DNA from: Desulfovibrio sp.
GTDB taxonomy: Bacteria > Desulfobacterota > Desulfovibrionia > Desulfovibrionales > Desulfovibrionaceae
Direction: 5' to 3'
Assembly: GCA_028708195.1 (NCBI GenBank)
Contig: JAQVZK010000021.1
Location: forward strand, 1-13,489
Length of the DNA: 13,489 nt
The notes under the pieces are model-generated. The model was not told the origin of the DNA and ran no database searches. It saw only the letters and a program-made list of their open reading frames with translations. Of the stretch, positions 1-7,659 are shown in pieces (the first letter of the stretch is position 1; each line of letters starts with the position of its first letter). The translations under genes were made by a program, and so were the position numbers.

Positions 1-2550
1 ATGGGTTGCAACATGGCGGAGTCTCACCCCGTGGGCTTTAAATGGGTTATGGAAGCCAAAGAACGGGGCGCTACCCTCATCCACGTGGACCCGCGCTTTA
101 CGCGCACATCGGCTGTGGCCGACCACTATGTACGCATCAGGCCAGATTCTGACCTGGCCTTTCTTGGCGCGCTTATTAATCTTATTATCAAGAAAAAAGG
201 CTACTTTGCCGACTTTGTCAGCAATTACACCAACGCCTCCACCCTTGTGAGCGAAAAGTTTTCCTTTAATGAAGATACAGGGCTTTTTGTGGGCTTTGAC
301 CCCGTCACGCGCGCCTACGATCAGGCCCCGGACGCCTGGGACTATGAGGTGGACGACAAGGGGGTGCCCGTCACAGACCCCACCCTGCAACACCCCCGCT
401 GTGTTCTGCGCGTGCTTGAAAAGCATTTTGAAAGCTATACACCCGAAAAGGCGGCAGAGACATGCGGCTGTCTTCCGCAGGATGTGGAGCTGGTGGCCGA
501 TTTGCTCATGACCAATTCTGGCGCTGACCGCACTTCGGTCATGGCCTATGCTCTTGGCTGGACACAGCACACCAGCGGCGTGCAGATCATCAAGGCAGCC
601 GGTATTATCCAACTGCTTCTGGGCAACATCGGACGCCCCGGCAGCGGCATCATCGCCTTGCGCGGGCACGCCAATGTGCAGGGCGCAACAGACATCCCCA
701 CCCTGTTCAACAATTTGCCCAACTATTTGCCGCAGCCCAAGGCCATAGCCGAACACGCCACGCTCAAAAACATGCTCAAATACGGGCACGGCCTTGGCGG
801 ACGCCGGGGCAAGGGCGAAAGCGGCCTGTGGAGCCAGGAGGGCATAAAGGGCGCATGGGCAGCCATGCCCTCCTATATGGTCAGCCTGCTCAAGGCCTGG
901 TACGGCGATGCCGCCACCGCAGAAAACGAATACTGCTACCAGAACCTGCCCAAGATGCAGAAGGACGAGTCCGAGCAGATATTCTTCAAGGAGGCCCTGC
1001 AGGGCATTGTGCGGGGCATGCTCGTTTTCGGCCAGAACCCGGCCGTCAGTTCGCCCAATTCCGGTTTTCACCGCGAGGCCATGCGCAGGCTGGACTGGCT
1101 GGTTGTGGTGGACGCGTTTGAAACAGAAAGTGCCGCCGTATGGTACGCCGACCCCAACGGCCCCGGCCCCGAAACCGTGGGCACCGAGGTTTTTCTGCTG
1201 CCAGCCGCGCTGGCAATGGAAAAAGGCGGCTCTGTCTCCAATACCGAGCGTCTGGTGCAGTGGCACGAACCTGTGCTTGATGCGCCGGGCGACAGCAAAT
1301 CAGACCTCTGGTACGCGTACCAGTTGGGCAAGCGGCTCAAGGCTCTTTATGCCGACTCCACCCTTGAGCGCGACAAGGCCTTGCAGCAGCTCACCTGGGA
1401 TTACTGTAAACCCGGTGAGGACGAGCCAGACCCGGAACTTGTGCTGCGCGAGATGAACGGCTTCAACACCGTCACAGGCGAGCACCTCAAGGGCACAGGC
1501 CAGCTTGCCGCCGACGGATCGACGGCCTGCGGCTGCCGCCTCTACGCCGGAGTGTATCCGGCCCCGGACCAAAACCTCGCCAAAAGGCGCGGCACCATCA
1601 GCGACGACGAAAACTTTTACCTTAACTGGGCCTGGGCCTGGCCGGGCAACTCGCGCATTCTCTACAACCGCGCCTCTGCCGACCCCGAGGGCAGGCCCTG
1701 GTCAGAGCGCAAGGCCATTGTCCACTGGGACGTCAATGCCAAGCGCTGGACCGGCGCGGACGTGCCCAACTATGTGATGGACAAAGCCCCGGACTACCGC
1801 CCCACCCCCGAAAGCAGGGGTATGGACGCCATAGCGGGCAACGCCCCCTTTACCGTGCATTTTTACGGCCTTGGCTGGCTTTTTGCGCCCTTTTGCCTGT
1901 CTGACGGCCCCATGCCCGTGCACTATGAGGCGCTGGAAACCCCTGTGCGCAATACATTGGCCGCGCAGCAGATATCGCCCTCCACCACGCTTATTGAGGA
2001 CTCGCGCAACGCCATCGCCGCCCAGGGCGACCCGCGCTACCCCATTATCCTTACAAGTTACAGGGTAACGGAACAATTTGTGGCCGGGGTCATGACACGG
2101 CGTTCAAGCTGGATCAACGAACTGCAGCCCAGCCTGTTTTTTGAAATGGACCCAGAACTGGCTGAAAGCCTCAACCTGCGTACCCTTGACTGGGTCATTG
2201 CCGAGAGCAAGCGCGGTTCCATTGAAGGCCGGGTGCTGGTAACGCCGCGCATGGCCCCCCTCATGGTCTGCGGCAGCAAGGTGCACATTGTGGGCGTGCC
2301 CATGCATTTTGGTTTCAAGGGCGAGGTGACTGGGGACTCCGTCAACGTGCTTACCGCCCTGTCTCTTGGACCCAATTCGGACATTGCCAGCGTCAAATCC
2401 ATCGCCTGCCGCATCAGGCCGGGCAGGCTCACTCCCCGCAGCGAGCATAAGGATGACTTCCGCGACGCCTACACGCCTCTGCCGGATGCCCCGATGAAAA
2501 ACGTGCCCTGGATTTGCAGGCCCGAAGGAAGGTTGGACTATGACAACTGA
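1..2550 (+). CDS. fdnG: Formate dehydrogenase catalytic (alpha) subunit, N-terminus missing
   Basis: This is the C-terminal 849 residues of a molybdopterin (MGD) oxidoreductase of the FdnG/FdoG formate dehydrogenase family, which oxidises formate to CO2. The ATG at base 1 is the Met of the conserved family motif MGxNxAExHPVG, which in E. coli FdnG lies well inside the protein. About 220-230 residues (Tat signal, one [4Fe-4S] motif, active-site Sec or Cys) should therefore lie upstream. Family hallmarks, numbered from base 1, are DPRFTRT (30-36), ALGWTQHTSG (about 184-193), LLLGN and RGHANVQG (205-228), FGQNP (343-347), DGSTACGC (505-512), WAWAWP followed by RILYNRASADP, and a C-terminal MGD-binding domain starting near YRVTEQF (about 687). 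The gene overlaps the iron-sulfur subunit gene by 11 bases, so the two are translated together. The dehydrogenase assignment is firm. Formate as substrate rests on close similarity to FdnG. Whether the missing active-site residue is Sec cannot be seen. Confidence 0.9.
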   Translation: MGCNMAESHPVGFKWVMEAKERGATLIHVDPRFTRTSAVADHYVRIRPDSDLAFLGALINLIIKKKGYFADFVSNYTNASTLVSEKFSFNEDTGLFVGFDPVTRAYDQAPDAWDYEVDDKGVPVTDPTLQHPRCVLRVLEKHFESYTPEKAAETCGCLPQDVELVADLLMTNSGADRTSVMAYALGWTQHTSGVQIIKAAGIIQLLLGNIGRPGSGIIALRGHANVQGATDIPTLFNNLPNYLPQPKAIAEHATLKNMLKYGHGLGGRRGKGESGLWSQEGIKGAWAAMPSYMVSLLKAWYGDAATAENEYCYQNLPKMQKDESEQIFFKEALQGIVRGMLVFGQNPAVSSPNSGFHREAMRRLDWLVVVDAFETESAAVWYADPNGPGPETVGTEVFLLPAALAMEKGGSVSNTERLVQWHEPVLDAPGDSKSDLWYAYQLGKRLKALYADSTLERDKALQQLTWDYCKPGEDEPDPELVLREMNGFNTVTGEHLKGTGQLAADGSTACGCRLYAGVYPAPDQNLAKRRGTISDDENFYLNWAWAWPGNSRILYNRASADPEGRPWSERKAIVHWDVNAKRWTGADVPNYVMDKAPDYRPTPESRGMDAIAGNAPFTVHFYGLGWLFAPFCLSDGPMPVHYEALETPVRNTLAAQQISPSTTLIEDSRNAIAAQGDPRYPIILTSYRVTEQFVAGVMTRRSSWINELQPSLFFEMDPELAESLNLRTLDWVIAESKRGSIEGRVLVTPRMAPLMVCGSKVHIVGVPMHFGFKGEVTGDSVNVLTALSLGPNSDIASVKSIACRIRPGRLTPRSEHKDDFRDAYTPLPDAPMKNVPWICRPEGRLDYDN

Positions 2551-3415
2551 TACGCAACATCCCCTGCAGAAACCGCGCGGTTTTCTGCAACGCGTGGCCT
2601 ATCCCTTTCTGCGCGGCGCGCAGCCAGAGCAACAGGAAGCTATCGGATTTTTTACCGACACGTCTGTGTGCATTGGCTGCAAGGCCTGTCAGGTGGGCTG
2701 CAAACACTGGAACATGCTGCCCGGTCTTGAACCCAAGCTTTCGGGCCGCAGCTACGACAATACACTTGAGCTGTCGGCCAAAACATGGCGGCACGTCAAA
2801 TTTGCCGAAATCATCGGCCCGGATGTGCCCGCCAACAACCGTCAGGGCCTGCGCTGGCTGCTGGCCAGTGACAGTTGCAAACACTGCGACGATGCCCCTT
2901 GCCTGCGGGCCTGCCCCACGGGCGCGCTTATTCGCACCGAGGTGGGCGGCGTGTACCCGCAGTCTGATATTTGCAACGGCTGCGCCTCGTGCGTGGCGGC
3001 CTGTCCTTTCGGCGTTATCGCCAGAAATGAAGAAACAGGGCATTCGCACAAGTGCACCTTCTGCCTTGACCGTGTGCGGGACGGCCTGCACCCGGCCTGC
3101 GCCAAGACCTGCCCGGCGGCATCTATCCGTTTTGGCAAGCTTGAAGATATGCGCAACGCCGCCCGCAACCGTCTTGCCCAACTGCAGGCCCAAGGGGTGG
3201 CCAATGCCCGGCTGTACGGGCTGGACGCCACCGGGAGCTACTCGTCCCTGCACAATATTTTTCTGCTGCTGGACAATCCTGCCAGATACGGATTGCCTGA
3301 AGAACCCGTGCATCCCGCCCTGCGGCTCAAGGGTGATTACACACGAGCCATTGCCGGAGTTTTGCTCGGCATGGCAATTGTGGGCGCATCCGTGATTTTT
3401 GGAGGCTATTTGTAA
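2540..3415 (+). CDS. fdnH: Formate dehydrogenase iron-sulfur (beta) subunit, four [4Fe-4S] clusters, membrane-anchored
   Basis: This 291-residue protein carries electrons from the catalytic subunit to the membrane subunit. Four cysteine sets are visible: C44/47/50/54, C113/116/121/125, C145/148/151/155 and C172/175/187/191, enough for four [4Fe-4S] clusters as in E. coli FdnH (294 residues). The stretch YDNTLELSAKTW (72-83) and the segment after the last cluster also follow the FdnH pattern. Residues 269-291 form one hydrophobic helix at the extreme C-terminus, the membrane anchor typical of this family; there is no signal peptide of its own, so export would be with the Tat-bearing alpha subunit. 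The start at 2540 overlaps the upstream gene and has a purine-rich GAAGGAAGG just before it. The stop codon shares one base with the next ATG. Confidence 0.92.
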   Translation: MTTDTQHPLQKPRGFLQRVAYPFLRGAQPEQQEAIGFFTDTSVCIGCKACQVGCKHWNMLPGLEPKLSGRSYDNTLELSAKTWRHVKFAEIIGPDVPANNRQGLRWLLASDSCKHCDDAPCLRACPTGALIRTEVGGVYPQSDICNGCASCVAACPFGVIARNEETGHSHKCTFCLDRVRDGLHPACAKTCPAASIRFGKLEDMRNAARNRLAQLQAQGVANARLYGLDATGSYSSLHNIFLLLDNPARYGLPEEPVHPALRLKGDYTRAIAGVLLGMAIVGASVIFGGYL

Positions 3416-4377
3416 TGGAAACGACCCAAACCATCCAGAAAGACGCTGCGCAAAGCACCGGGGCGGCATACAGCCAGGACTATTCCCAGGACGTCATCCC
3501 GCATCTTCCCCCGTGGGGGACCATGACGGTCTTTGACGTCTGGCTCAACAACGCGGCTTTGGGCTTATACATTGTCACAGCCTGCGCCCTGCTGCTGCGG
3601 CGCGTGACCTTCGGCATTCTGGCCCAACCGGCCTTTGTGCTGGCCTGGCTGCTTCTTGTGGCCGACCTGCTCATGCTTGTGGCCGACCTTGGCGACCCCC
3701 TCCGTTTTCATCATATGCTGCGCACGTTCCGCCCAACCTCGCCCATGTGGGTTGGGGTGTGGGCCTTGACGCTCTCGTCGGTGACCATTCTCATACCGGC
3801 CCTTTGGGGTTCTGCGGGCCTTGCCACCGGGTTTGAACTGTTGTCTCCCGCATGCGCGGCCAGCGTTATGGCCTTTCTTGATTCGGATGTGGCGGTAAAC
3901 GTTCTGGTGGTTTTTATGGCCTTGGGCATTGTTTGCGCGGCCGCCGGGCTGTGCTACAAGGGCGTGCTGTTTTCTGCCACCTCAAGGCCGGTATGGCGCA
4001 AAGCACGCTGGTTTTCGGCCTATCTGACCAATGGCGGCATACTGCTTGGCTGCGCGCTGTTTATTGGGCTTGGCATGGCCCTGCACGTGACCAACGGCCT
4101 GCACAGGCTTTTTCCCGCCATGCTGGTCATGCTGGTTATTGATATTCTGCTGCTCCAGCTTCATTTGCGCCCAGCCATGCACGACGGATCAAGCACGCTG
4201 CAACGCAGAAACCTTGGCACAGCAACCGTGCTTGATGTAGTGGCCTTTGCCTGTCTGCTGGCCGTTACCATTGGCGTTGGGCATCATCCGGCCCTGGTAG
4301 CCCTTGCGGTGCTCGGCATCGCCGCTTCGGCCTTTATGGGCCGCCACAGCTTTGTGCTGCCCACACGCAGCGTGTAG
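3415..4377 (+). CDS. NrfD/PsrC-like membrane subunit of the formate dehydrogenase (quinone site)
   Basis: This is a 320-residue integral membrane protein with about eight hydrophobic spans (near 39-62, 73-96, 110-132, 160-182, 202-225, 232-252, 269-288 and 292-310). It carries the NrfD family signatures DLGDPLRFHHML (91-102), SPMWVG (109-114) and YKGVLFSATSRPVW (181-194). NrfD proteins bind no heme and exchange electrons and protons with quinone. Here it sits where FdnG/FdnH operons of the E. coli type carry a di-heme cytochrome b (FdnI). It starts in a TAATG overlap with the iron-sulfur subunit gene, with GGAGG nine bases upstream, so all three genes form one translationally coupled operon. 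Inference: it links formate oxidation to the menaquinone pool. The family call is strong; the direction of electron flow is inferred. Confidence 0.88.
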   Translation: METTQTIQKDAAQSTGAAYSQDYSQDVIPHLPPWGTMTVFDVWLNNAALGLYIVTACALLLRRVTFGILAQPAFVLAWLLLVADLLMLVADLGDPLRFHHMLRTFRPTSPMWVGVWALTLSSVTILIPALWGSAGLATGFELLSPACAASVMAFLDSDVAVNVLVVFMALGIVCAAAGLCYKGVLFSATSRPVWRKARWFSAYLTNGGILLGCALFIGLGMALHVTNGLHRLFPAMLVMLVIDILLLQLHLRPAMHDGSSTLQRRNLGTATVLDVVAFACLLAVTIGVGHHPALVALAVLGIAASAFMGRHSFVLPTRSV

Positions 4378-4459
4378 GGACTTTCCACTTCACACTGCCA
4401 CGGGCAGCACACGCACCATCTGATAATGTGCTGAAAAAAGCCCGTCTCACTACATTCTC

Positions 4460-4510
4460 ACGAAAGGCAGCAGCGCCGTATACTGTGTATACGGCGCTGC
4501 TGCCTTTCGT
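4460..4510. terminator. Perfect 24-bp hairpin after the formate dehydrogenase operon
   Basis: Bases 4460-4483 pair without a mismatch with 4487-4510 around a three-base TGT loop. It lies 83 bases past the stop of the NrfD-like gene, so it most likely ends the operon or protects the 3' end of its mRNA. There is no T-tract directly after the stem; only a CTTTCGTTCT run lies at its end. A classical rho-independent terminator is therefore only one reading. Confidence 0.55.
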
Positions 4511-4709
4511 TCTGACCAACCTCATGCTTTTTGAAACAAATTATCCTTGAACCAGTGGCGTGCCTGCAAGGTGCCGCCGGTGTGCGCCACACGCATGGCA
4601 GCCCCCCGGTGACATATTGAAACAAGAATATAGATATCCCACCCGCCCACGCTGAAAGCTTCATGCCCATCGATGACACGCTGAACATCAATAAAAATTT
4701 CAGGGGGAG

Positions 4710-4746
4710 GGGGGAGGCGACCTTTTTACAAAAGGGTCCTTCCCCC
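4710..4746. terminator. Imperfect 17-bp stem-loop with a TTTT-TAC-AAAA apex
   Basis: Bases 4710-4726 pair with 4730-4746 around a TAC loop: TTTT/AAAA at the apex and a run of G against C at the base, with two mismatches and two G-T pairs between. Stem-loops with a TTTTTACAAAA centre are, to my knowledge, frequent at gene ends in Desulfovibrio. No gene adjoins it closely on either side, so what it would terminate is unclear. Confidence 0.4.
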
Positions 4747-5244
4747 ACAGAAACACACGACTGACGCCACACTGTAAACGCTCGATGTGCGTGCCAAGGC
4801 ATGGCAGACAGAGAAATAAATCTAACCTTGATTTGCATACTATTATATATTATATTACAAAAATAATCACATAAAAACTGTTGATTCCTTGCAGGTTAAC
4901 GCACTTGAAGCAGCAGCAGCACTGTTTATGCGCATATTGGTCAGAAGTTAGAATACCAATCAAATGATCATGCTAACACATCATCAAAAAAAAGCATCCT
5001 GGCTAAAAAATACATAATACACCATCTAAATGGCATCGGCTCTGCGGCGCATGTAACCATCCAGAACGGTTACCGCCAAGCCTAGCCGTTCACCGGCAAA
5101 TACAGCCCGCAATATCTTGCCCGCCGAGCTGCCTCTGTTGGCGCATATGCAACCTCCAAATCACCATGCGGCATGAAGGAGCAAAAAAGAATCCCCGTAC
5201 CGGTTTATTGTCTTGTGGATACGTCTGTCTGATCACGATTATTT

Positions 5245-5274
5245 TTAACACTTTATGGAAGTTCGGTTTATACC
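5245..5274 (+). promoter_or_regulatory. Candidate sigma-70 promoter for the betaine transporter operon
   Basis: TTAACA (5245-5250) matches five of six bases of the -35 consensus. It is followed after 18 bases by TATACC (5269-5274), which matches four of six of the -10. A short inverted repeat, TCGGT-TTAT-ACCGA (5263-5276), covers the -10 and could bind a regulator. Transcription would begin near 5281 and leave a leader of about 140 bases before the ATPase gene. This is a motif match only. Confidence 0.3.
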
Positions 5275-5420
5275 GAGGAGGCGTTCATCTGCTGGTGCCC
5301 TCAACGCTGATGACTCCAGCAAGTTCGTTTTGACGGTCATTCTTAGGTCGTCCTTCCATATACTCGTCCGGTTACGGGCTACACCCGCGGCATGCAGATG
5401 CCTCGGCAGAAGGAGGGTAT

Positions 5421-6626
5421 ATGGCAAAAATTTCTATCCAAAACGTTTCAAAAGTCTTTGGTCCACACCCAAAGCAGGCTCTTGAACTCGCCGCCAAAGG
5501 CGTCTCACGAGCTGACATTCTACGCAAAACCCGCACCACTCTTGCCCTGCACGATATATCGCTCGACATCACCGACAGCGAACTGCTTGTCATCATGGGC
5601 CTTTCCGGCAGTGGCAAATCAACCCTGCTGCGCTGCCTCAACGGCCTTATCATGCCTACCACAGGGCACATCCTTGTGGACGGCGAAGACATCACCACCA
5701 TGAGCGACCAGAAGCTGCGCCAAGTGCGGCAGCGTTGCTTTGGTATGGTATTTCAGAATTTTGCGCTTTTTCCTCACAGATCTGTATTGCAAAACACAGC
5801 CTTCGGGCTTGAGGTTATGGGCGTGTCCAAGGATGTACGCCTGAAAAAAAGTGAAGAGATACTTGAACGGGTGGGGCTCACACAGTGGAAGAACTCCCTG
5901 CCTGGGCAGCTTTCAGGCGGCATGAAGCAGCGTGTGGGCCTTGCCCGCGCCCTGGCCCTTGAGCCGGAAATCCTGCTTATGGACGAAGCCTTCAGCGCCC
6001 TTGACCCCCTCATCAGGCAGGAAATGCAGGACGAACTGCTGGCCCTTCAGGACGACATTCATAAAACCATCGTCTTTATTACGCATGACCTGAACGAAGC
6101 GTTCAAAATTGGTGACCGCATCGTACTGCTTCAGGACGGCGTTGTGGTGCAGACAGGCACGCCGGAAAACATCCTGCAAGCCCCCGCCAACGATCATGTG
6201 GCCCGTTTTGTGGCCTCGGCGGACGCATCACAGGTGCTTACCGCAGCCAGCGTCATGAAGCGCTCTGAAGATGTCGCGGTGCTTGGGCTTGACGGCCCCC
6301 GCGCTGCGCTGCGCAAAATGCGCGTGCATTCCATAGCGTCACTGTTCGTGCTGGACAGGCACCGCCGCTTTGTGGGCATCATAAATGCTGATGACGCCAA
6401 ACAGATGGTCACCGAAGGCCGCTCCGATCTCACAGAGATTACCAGTACGGATATCATTACTGTCAGCCCCGACACCTCGGTTACCGAATTAGTGCCCCTC
6501 ATGGCCGATCTGCCCTACCCCCTGGCTGTGGTGGATGAACGCCGGCGCCTTGTGGGCGTCATTGTTCGCGGCCTGCTGCTTGGCTCTCTCGTGGAACACA
6601 GCAGGGGAGGCGCACATGCTGCCTAG
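5421..6626 (+). CDS. proV: Glycine betaine/proline-type ABC transporter ATPase with CBS domains
   Basis: This 401-residue ATPase powers import of a compatible solute such as glycine betaine or proline betaine. Visible motifs are Walker A GLSGSGKST (60-68), Q-loop FQN (111-113), signature LSGGMKQR (164-171), Walker B ILLMDEA (184-190) and the switch His222 in THD. The N-terminal region before Walker A is longer than in most ABC ATPases, as in ProV/OpuAA. The C-terminal part (about 275-395) reads as a tandem CBS module, which in OpuA-type importers senses ionic strength and gates transport. The start is supported by AAGGAGGG ending four bases upstream. The stop overlaps the permease gene by 11 bases. 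The family is firm; the exact solute is inferred. Confidence 0.92.
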   Translation: MAKISIQNVSKVFGPHPKQALELAAKGVSRADILRKTRTTLALHDISLDITDSELLVIMGLSGSGKSTLLRCLNGLIMPTTGHILVDGEDITTMSDQKLRQVRQRCFGMVFQNFALFPHRSVLQNTAFGLEVMGVSKDVRLKKSEEILERVGLTQWKNSLPGQLSGGMKQRVGLARALALEPEILLMDEAFSALDPLIRQEMQDELLALQDDIHKTIVFITHDLNEAFKIGDRIVLLQDGVVVQTGTPENILQAPANDHVARFVASADASQVLTAASVMKRSEDVAVLGLDGPRAALRKMRVHSIASLFVLDRHRRFVGIINADDAKQMVTEGRSDLTEITSTDIITVSPDTSVTELVPLMADLPYPLAVVDERRRLVGVIVRGLLLGSLVEHSRGGAHAA

Positions 6627-7458
6627 ACTGCCATTAGCCAGTTACGTAGACAGCCTTGTGGAGTTTCTGGTCGAGCACGTCTCTGGTGTGACGCGCGCCG
6701 GGGCAAAATTCATGATGGGCCTGCTGGACAACTTTGAACACATACTCCTTTTGCCGCCGCCGTGGCTTTTCATTCTGCTGCTGGCGGGCATTGCATGGTG
6801 GGTGACACGTGGCCCCGGCCTGTCGGTATTCGTACTTCTCGGCTTTGGCCTGCTGTGGAATTTGGGGCTCTGGGTTCCTGCCATCAGCACCCTGGCCCTG
6901 GTGCTTTCAGCCACCCTGCTTTCGGTGTTGCTGGGCGTGCCCTGCGGCATTCTGGCTGCCATGTACCCTGCGGTGCGAAAGGTAGTCATGCCTGTGCTGG
7001 ACGTCATGCAAACCATGCCGGCCTTTGTTTATCTTATCCCGGCTATTCCCTTTTTTGGCATTGGCAAGGTCAGCGCCGTGGTCGCCACTGTTATCTTTTC
7101 AGTGCCGCCAGCCATCCGCCTGACGTGCCTGGGCATTCAGCAGGTGCCGAAGGACCTTGTGGAATGCTCCGACGCTTTCGGAGCCACACGCATGCAGCGC
7201 CTCTACAAGCTTGAACTGCCCCTGGCCATGCCCACCATTGTGGCTGGCGTTAACCAGACCATCATGCTGGCCCTCTCTATGGCTGTCATCGCGGCCATGA
7301 TTGGCGCACGCGGACTGGGCGGCGAGGTCTGGAAGGCCATTCAGCGGCTCAATATCGGCATGGGATTTGAGGCGGGGCTTGGCATTGTTATTGTTGCCAT
7401 CACACTTGACCGGCTGTTCCGCGCTTTGGCGCACAAAAGTTCGGGCAAAATTTCCTAG
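6616..7458 (+). CDS. proW: Glycine betaine/proline-type ABC transporter permease
   Basis: This 280-residue inner-membrane permease forms the channel of the importer. After an N-terminal tail and a first span (about 50-65) it continues with several hydrophobic segments in the BPD_transp_1 fold. The coupling-loop region QQVPKDLVECSDAFGATRMQRLYKLELP contains the EAA-like motif that docks onto the ATPase. MIGARGLGGEVWKAIQRLNIGMGFEAGLGIVIVAITLDR-like wording near the C-terminus is characteristic of ProW/OpuAB. I place the start at 6616 because GGGGAGG lies five bases upstream. An in-frame ATG at 6535 would add 27 residues but would lie 92 bases inside the ATPase gene without a ribosome site. The 11-base overlap with the ATPase gene indicates coupled translation. 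Confidence 0.9.
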   Translation: MLPRLPLASYVDSLVEFLVEHVSGVTRAGAKFMMGLLDNFEHILLLPPPWLFILLLAGIAWWVTRGPGLSVFVLLGFGLLWNLGLWVPAISTLALVLSATLLSVLLGVPCGILAAMYPAVRKVVMPVLDVMQTMPAFVYLIPAIPFFGIGKVSAVVATVIFSVPPAIRLTCLGIQQVPKDLVECSDAFGATRMQRLYKLELPLAMPTIVAGVNQTIMLALSMAVIAAMIGARGLGGEVWKAIQRLNIGMGFEAGLGIVIVAITLDRLFRALAHKSSGKIS

Positions 7459-7515
7459 ACAGTGTCGTCACGAGATAATTTTCTAGTTATATCAGCGTGA
7501 ACCAGCTTTTTAGAC

Positions 7516-7528
7516 GCGTAATTTACGC
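7516..7528. promoter_or_regulatory. 13-base perfect palindrome upstream of the binding-protein gene
   Basis: GCGTAA-T-TTACGC is a perfect inverted repeat centred on a single T, in the spacer between the permease and binding-protein genes and about 85 bases upstream of the sigma-54-like promoter. Its position would suit a transcription-factor site, but no cognate regulator is identified. Confidence 0.25.
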
Positions 7529-7599
7529 CTATGCACCCGACCAGAATAAAAAACGCTCAACGCAAAAACACCTGAAAAAGCGCTTGTGACGGCACTGTC

Positions 7600-7615
7600 T
7601 GGCAACAAAGCTGCA
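7600..7615 (+). promoter_or_regulatory. Candidate sigma-54 promoter (-24/-12) for the binding-protein gene
   Basis: The stretch TGGCAA-CAAAG-CTGCA fits the sigma-54 consensus TGGCAC-N5-TTGCA with two mismatches. The invariant GG (7601-7602) and GC (7613-7614) have exactly the required spacing. Transcription would start near 7626, about 35 bases before the ATG of the binding-protein gene, a plausible leader. It would give the binding protein its own expression, separate from the ATPase and permease. Chance matches to this motif occur, so confidence is moderate. Confidence 0.4.
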
Positions 7616-7659
7616 TAATCTTCGGATATTGCGAAAATTTTTTAACACAAGGAAGTCCA

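Larger units (their letters stand above)
4378..5420. other. Long intergenic region with no convincing gene
   Basis: More than 1 kb separates the formate dehydrogenase operon from the ABC transporter. It holds the perfect hairpin at 4460-4510, a second imperfect hairpin at 4710-4746, a strongly AT-rich stretch around 4820-5030, and a GC-richer patch at about 5035-5160. Short open stretches exist on the minus strand (4522-4725 and 5026-5160), but neither has a start codon with a ribosome site and I recognise no family. They may be chance frames or decayed gene ends. The last 180 bases hold the likely promoter and leader of the transporter operon. I see no tRNA, known riboswitch or insertion sequence. 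Confidence 0.6.

Noticed and set aside
2429..3469. Long minus-strand open frame of 346 codons
   Set aside because: It lies entirely opposite the iron-sulfur subunit gene and its neighbours' ends, whose products have clear family motifs. It is a GC-driven antisense frame.
4458..4838. Minus-strand open frame of 126 codons in the intergenic region
   Set aside because: No ribosome site before its ATG, it runs through two hairpins, and a different frame in the same stretch looks as protein-like. No family recognised.
5293..5308. Sigma-54-like GG/GC pair upstream of the ATPase gene
   Set aside because: Only the GG and GC spacing fits; most of the other consensus bases do not.
5255..5485. Plus-strand open frame of 76 codons ahead of the ATPase gene
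   Set aside because: It has no ribosome site and overlaps the well-supported ATPase start; it is more likely the leader.
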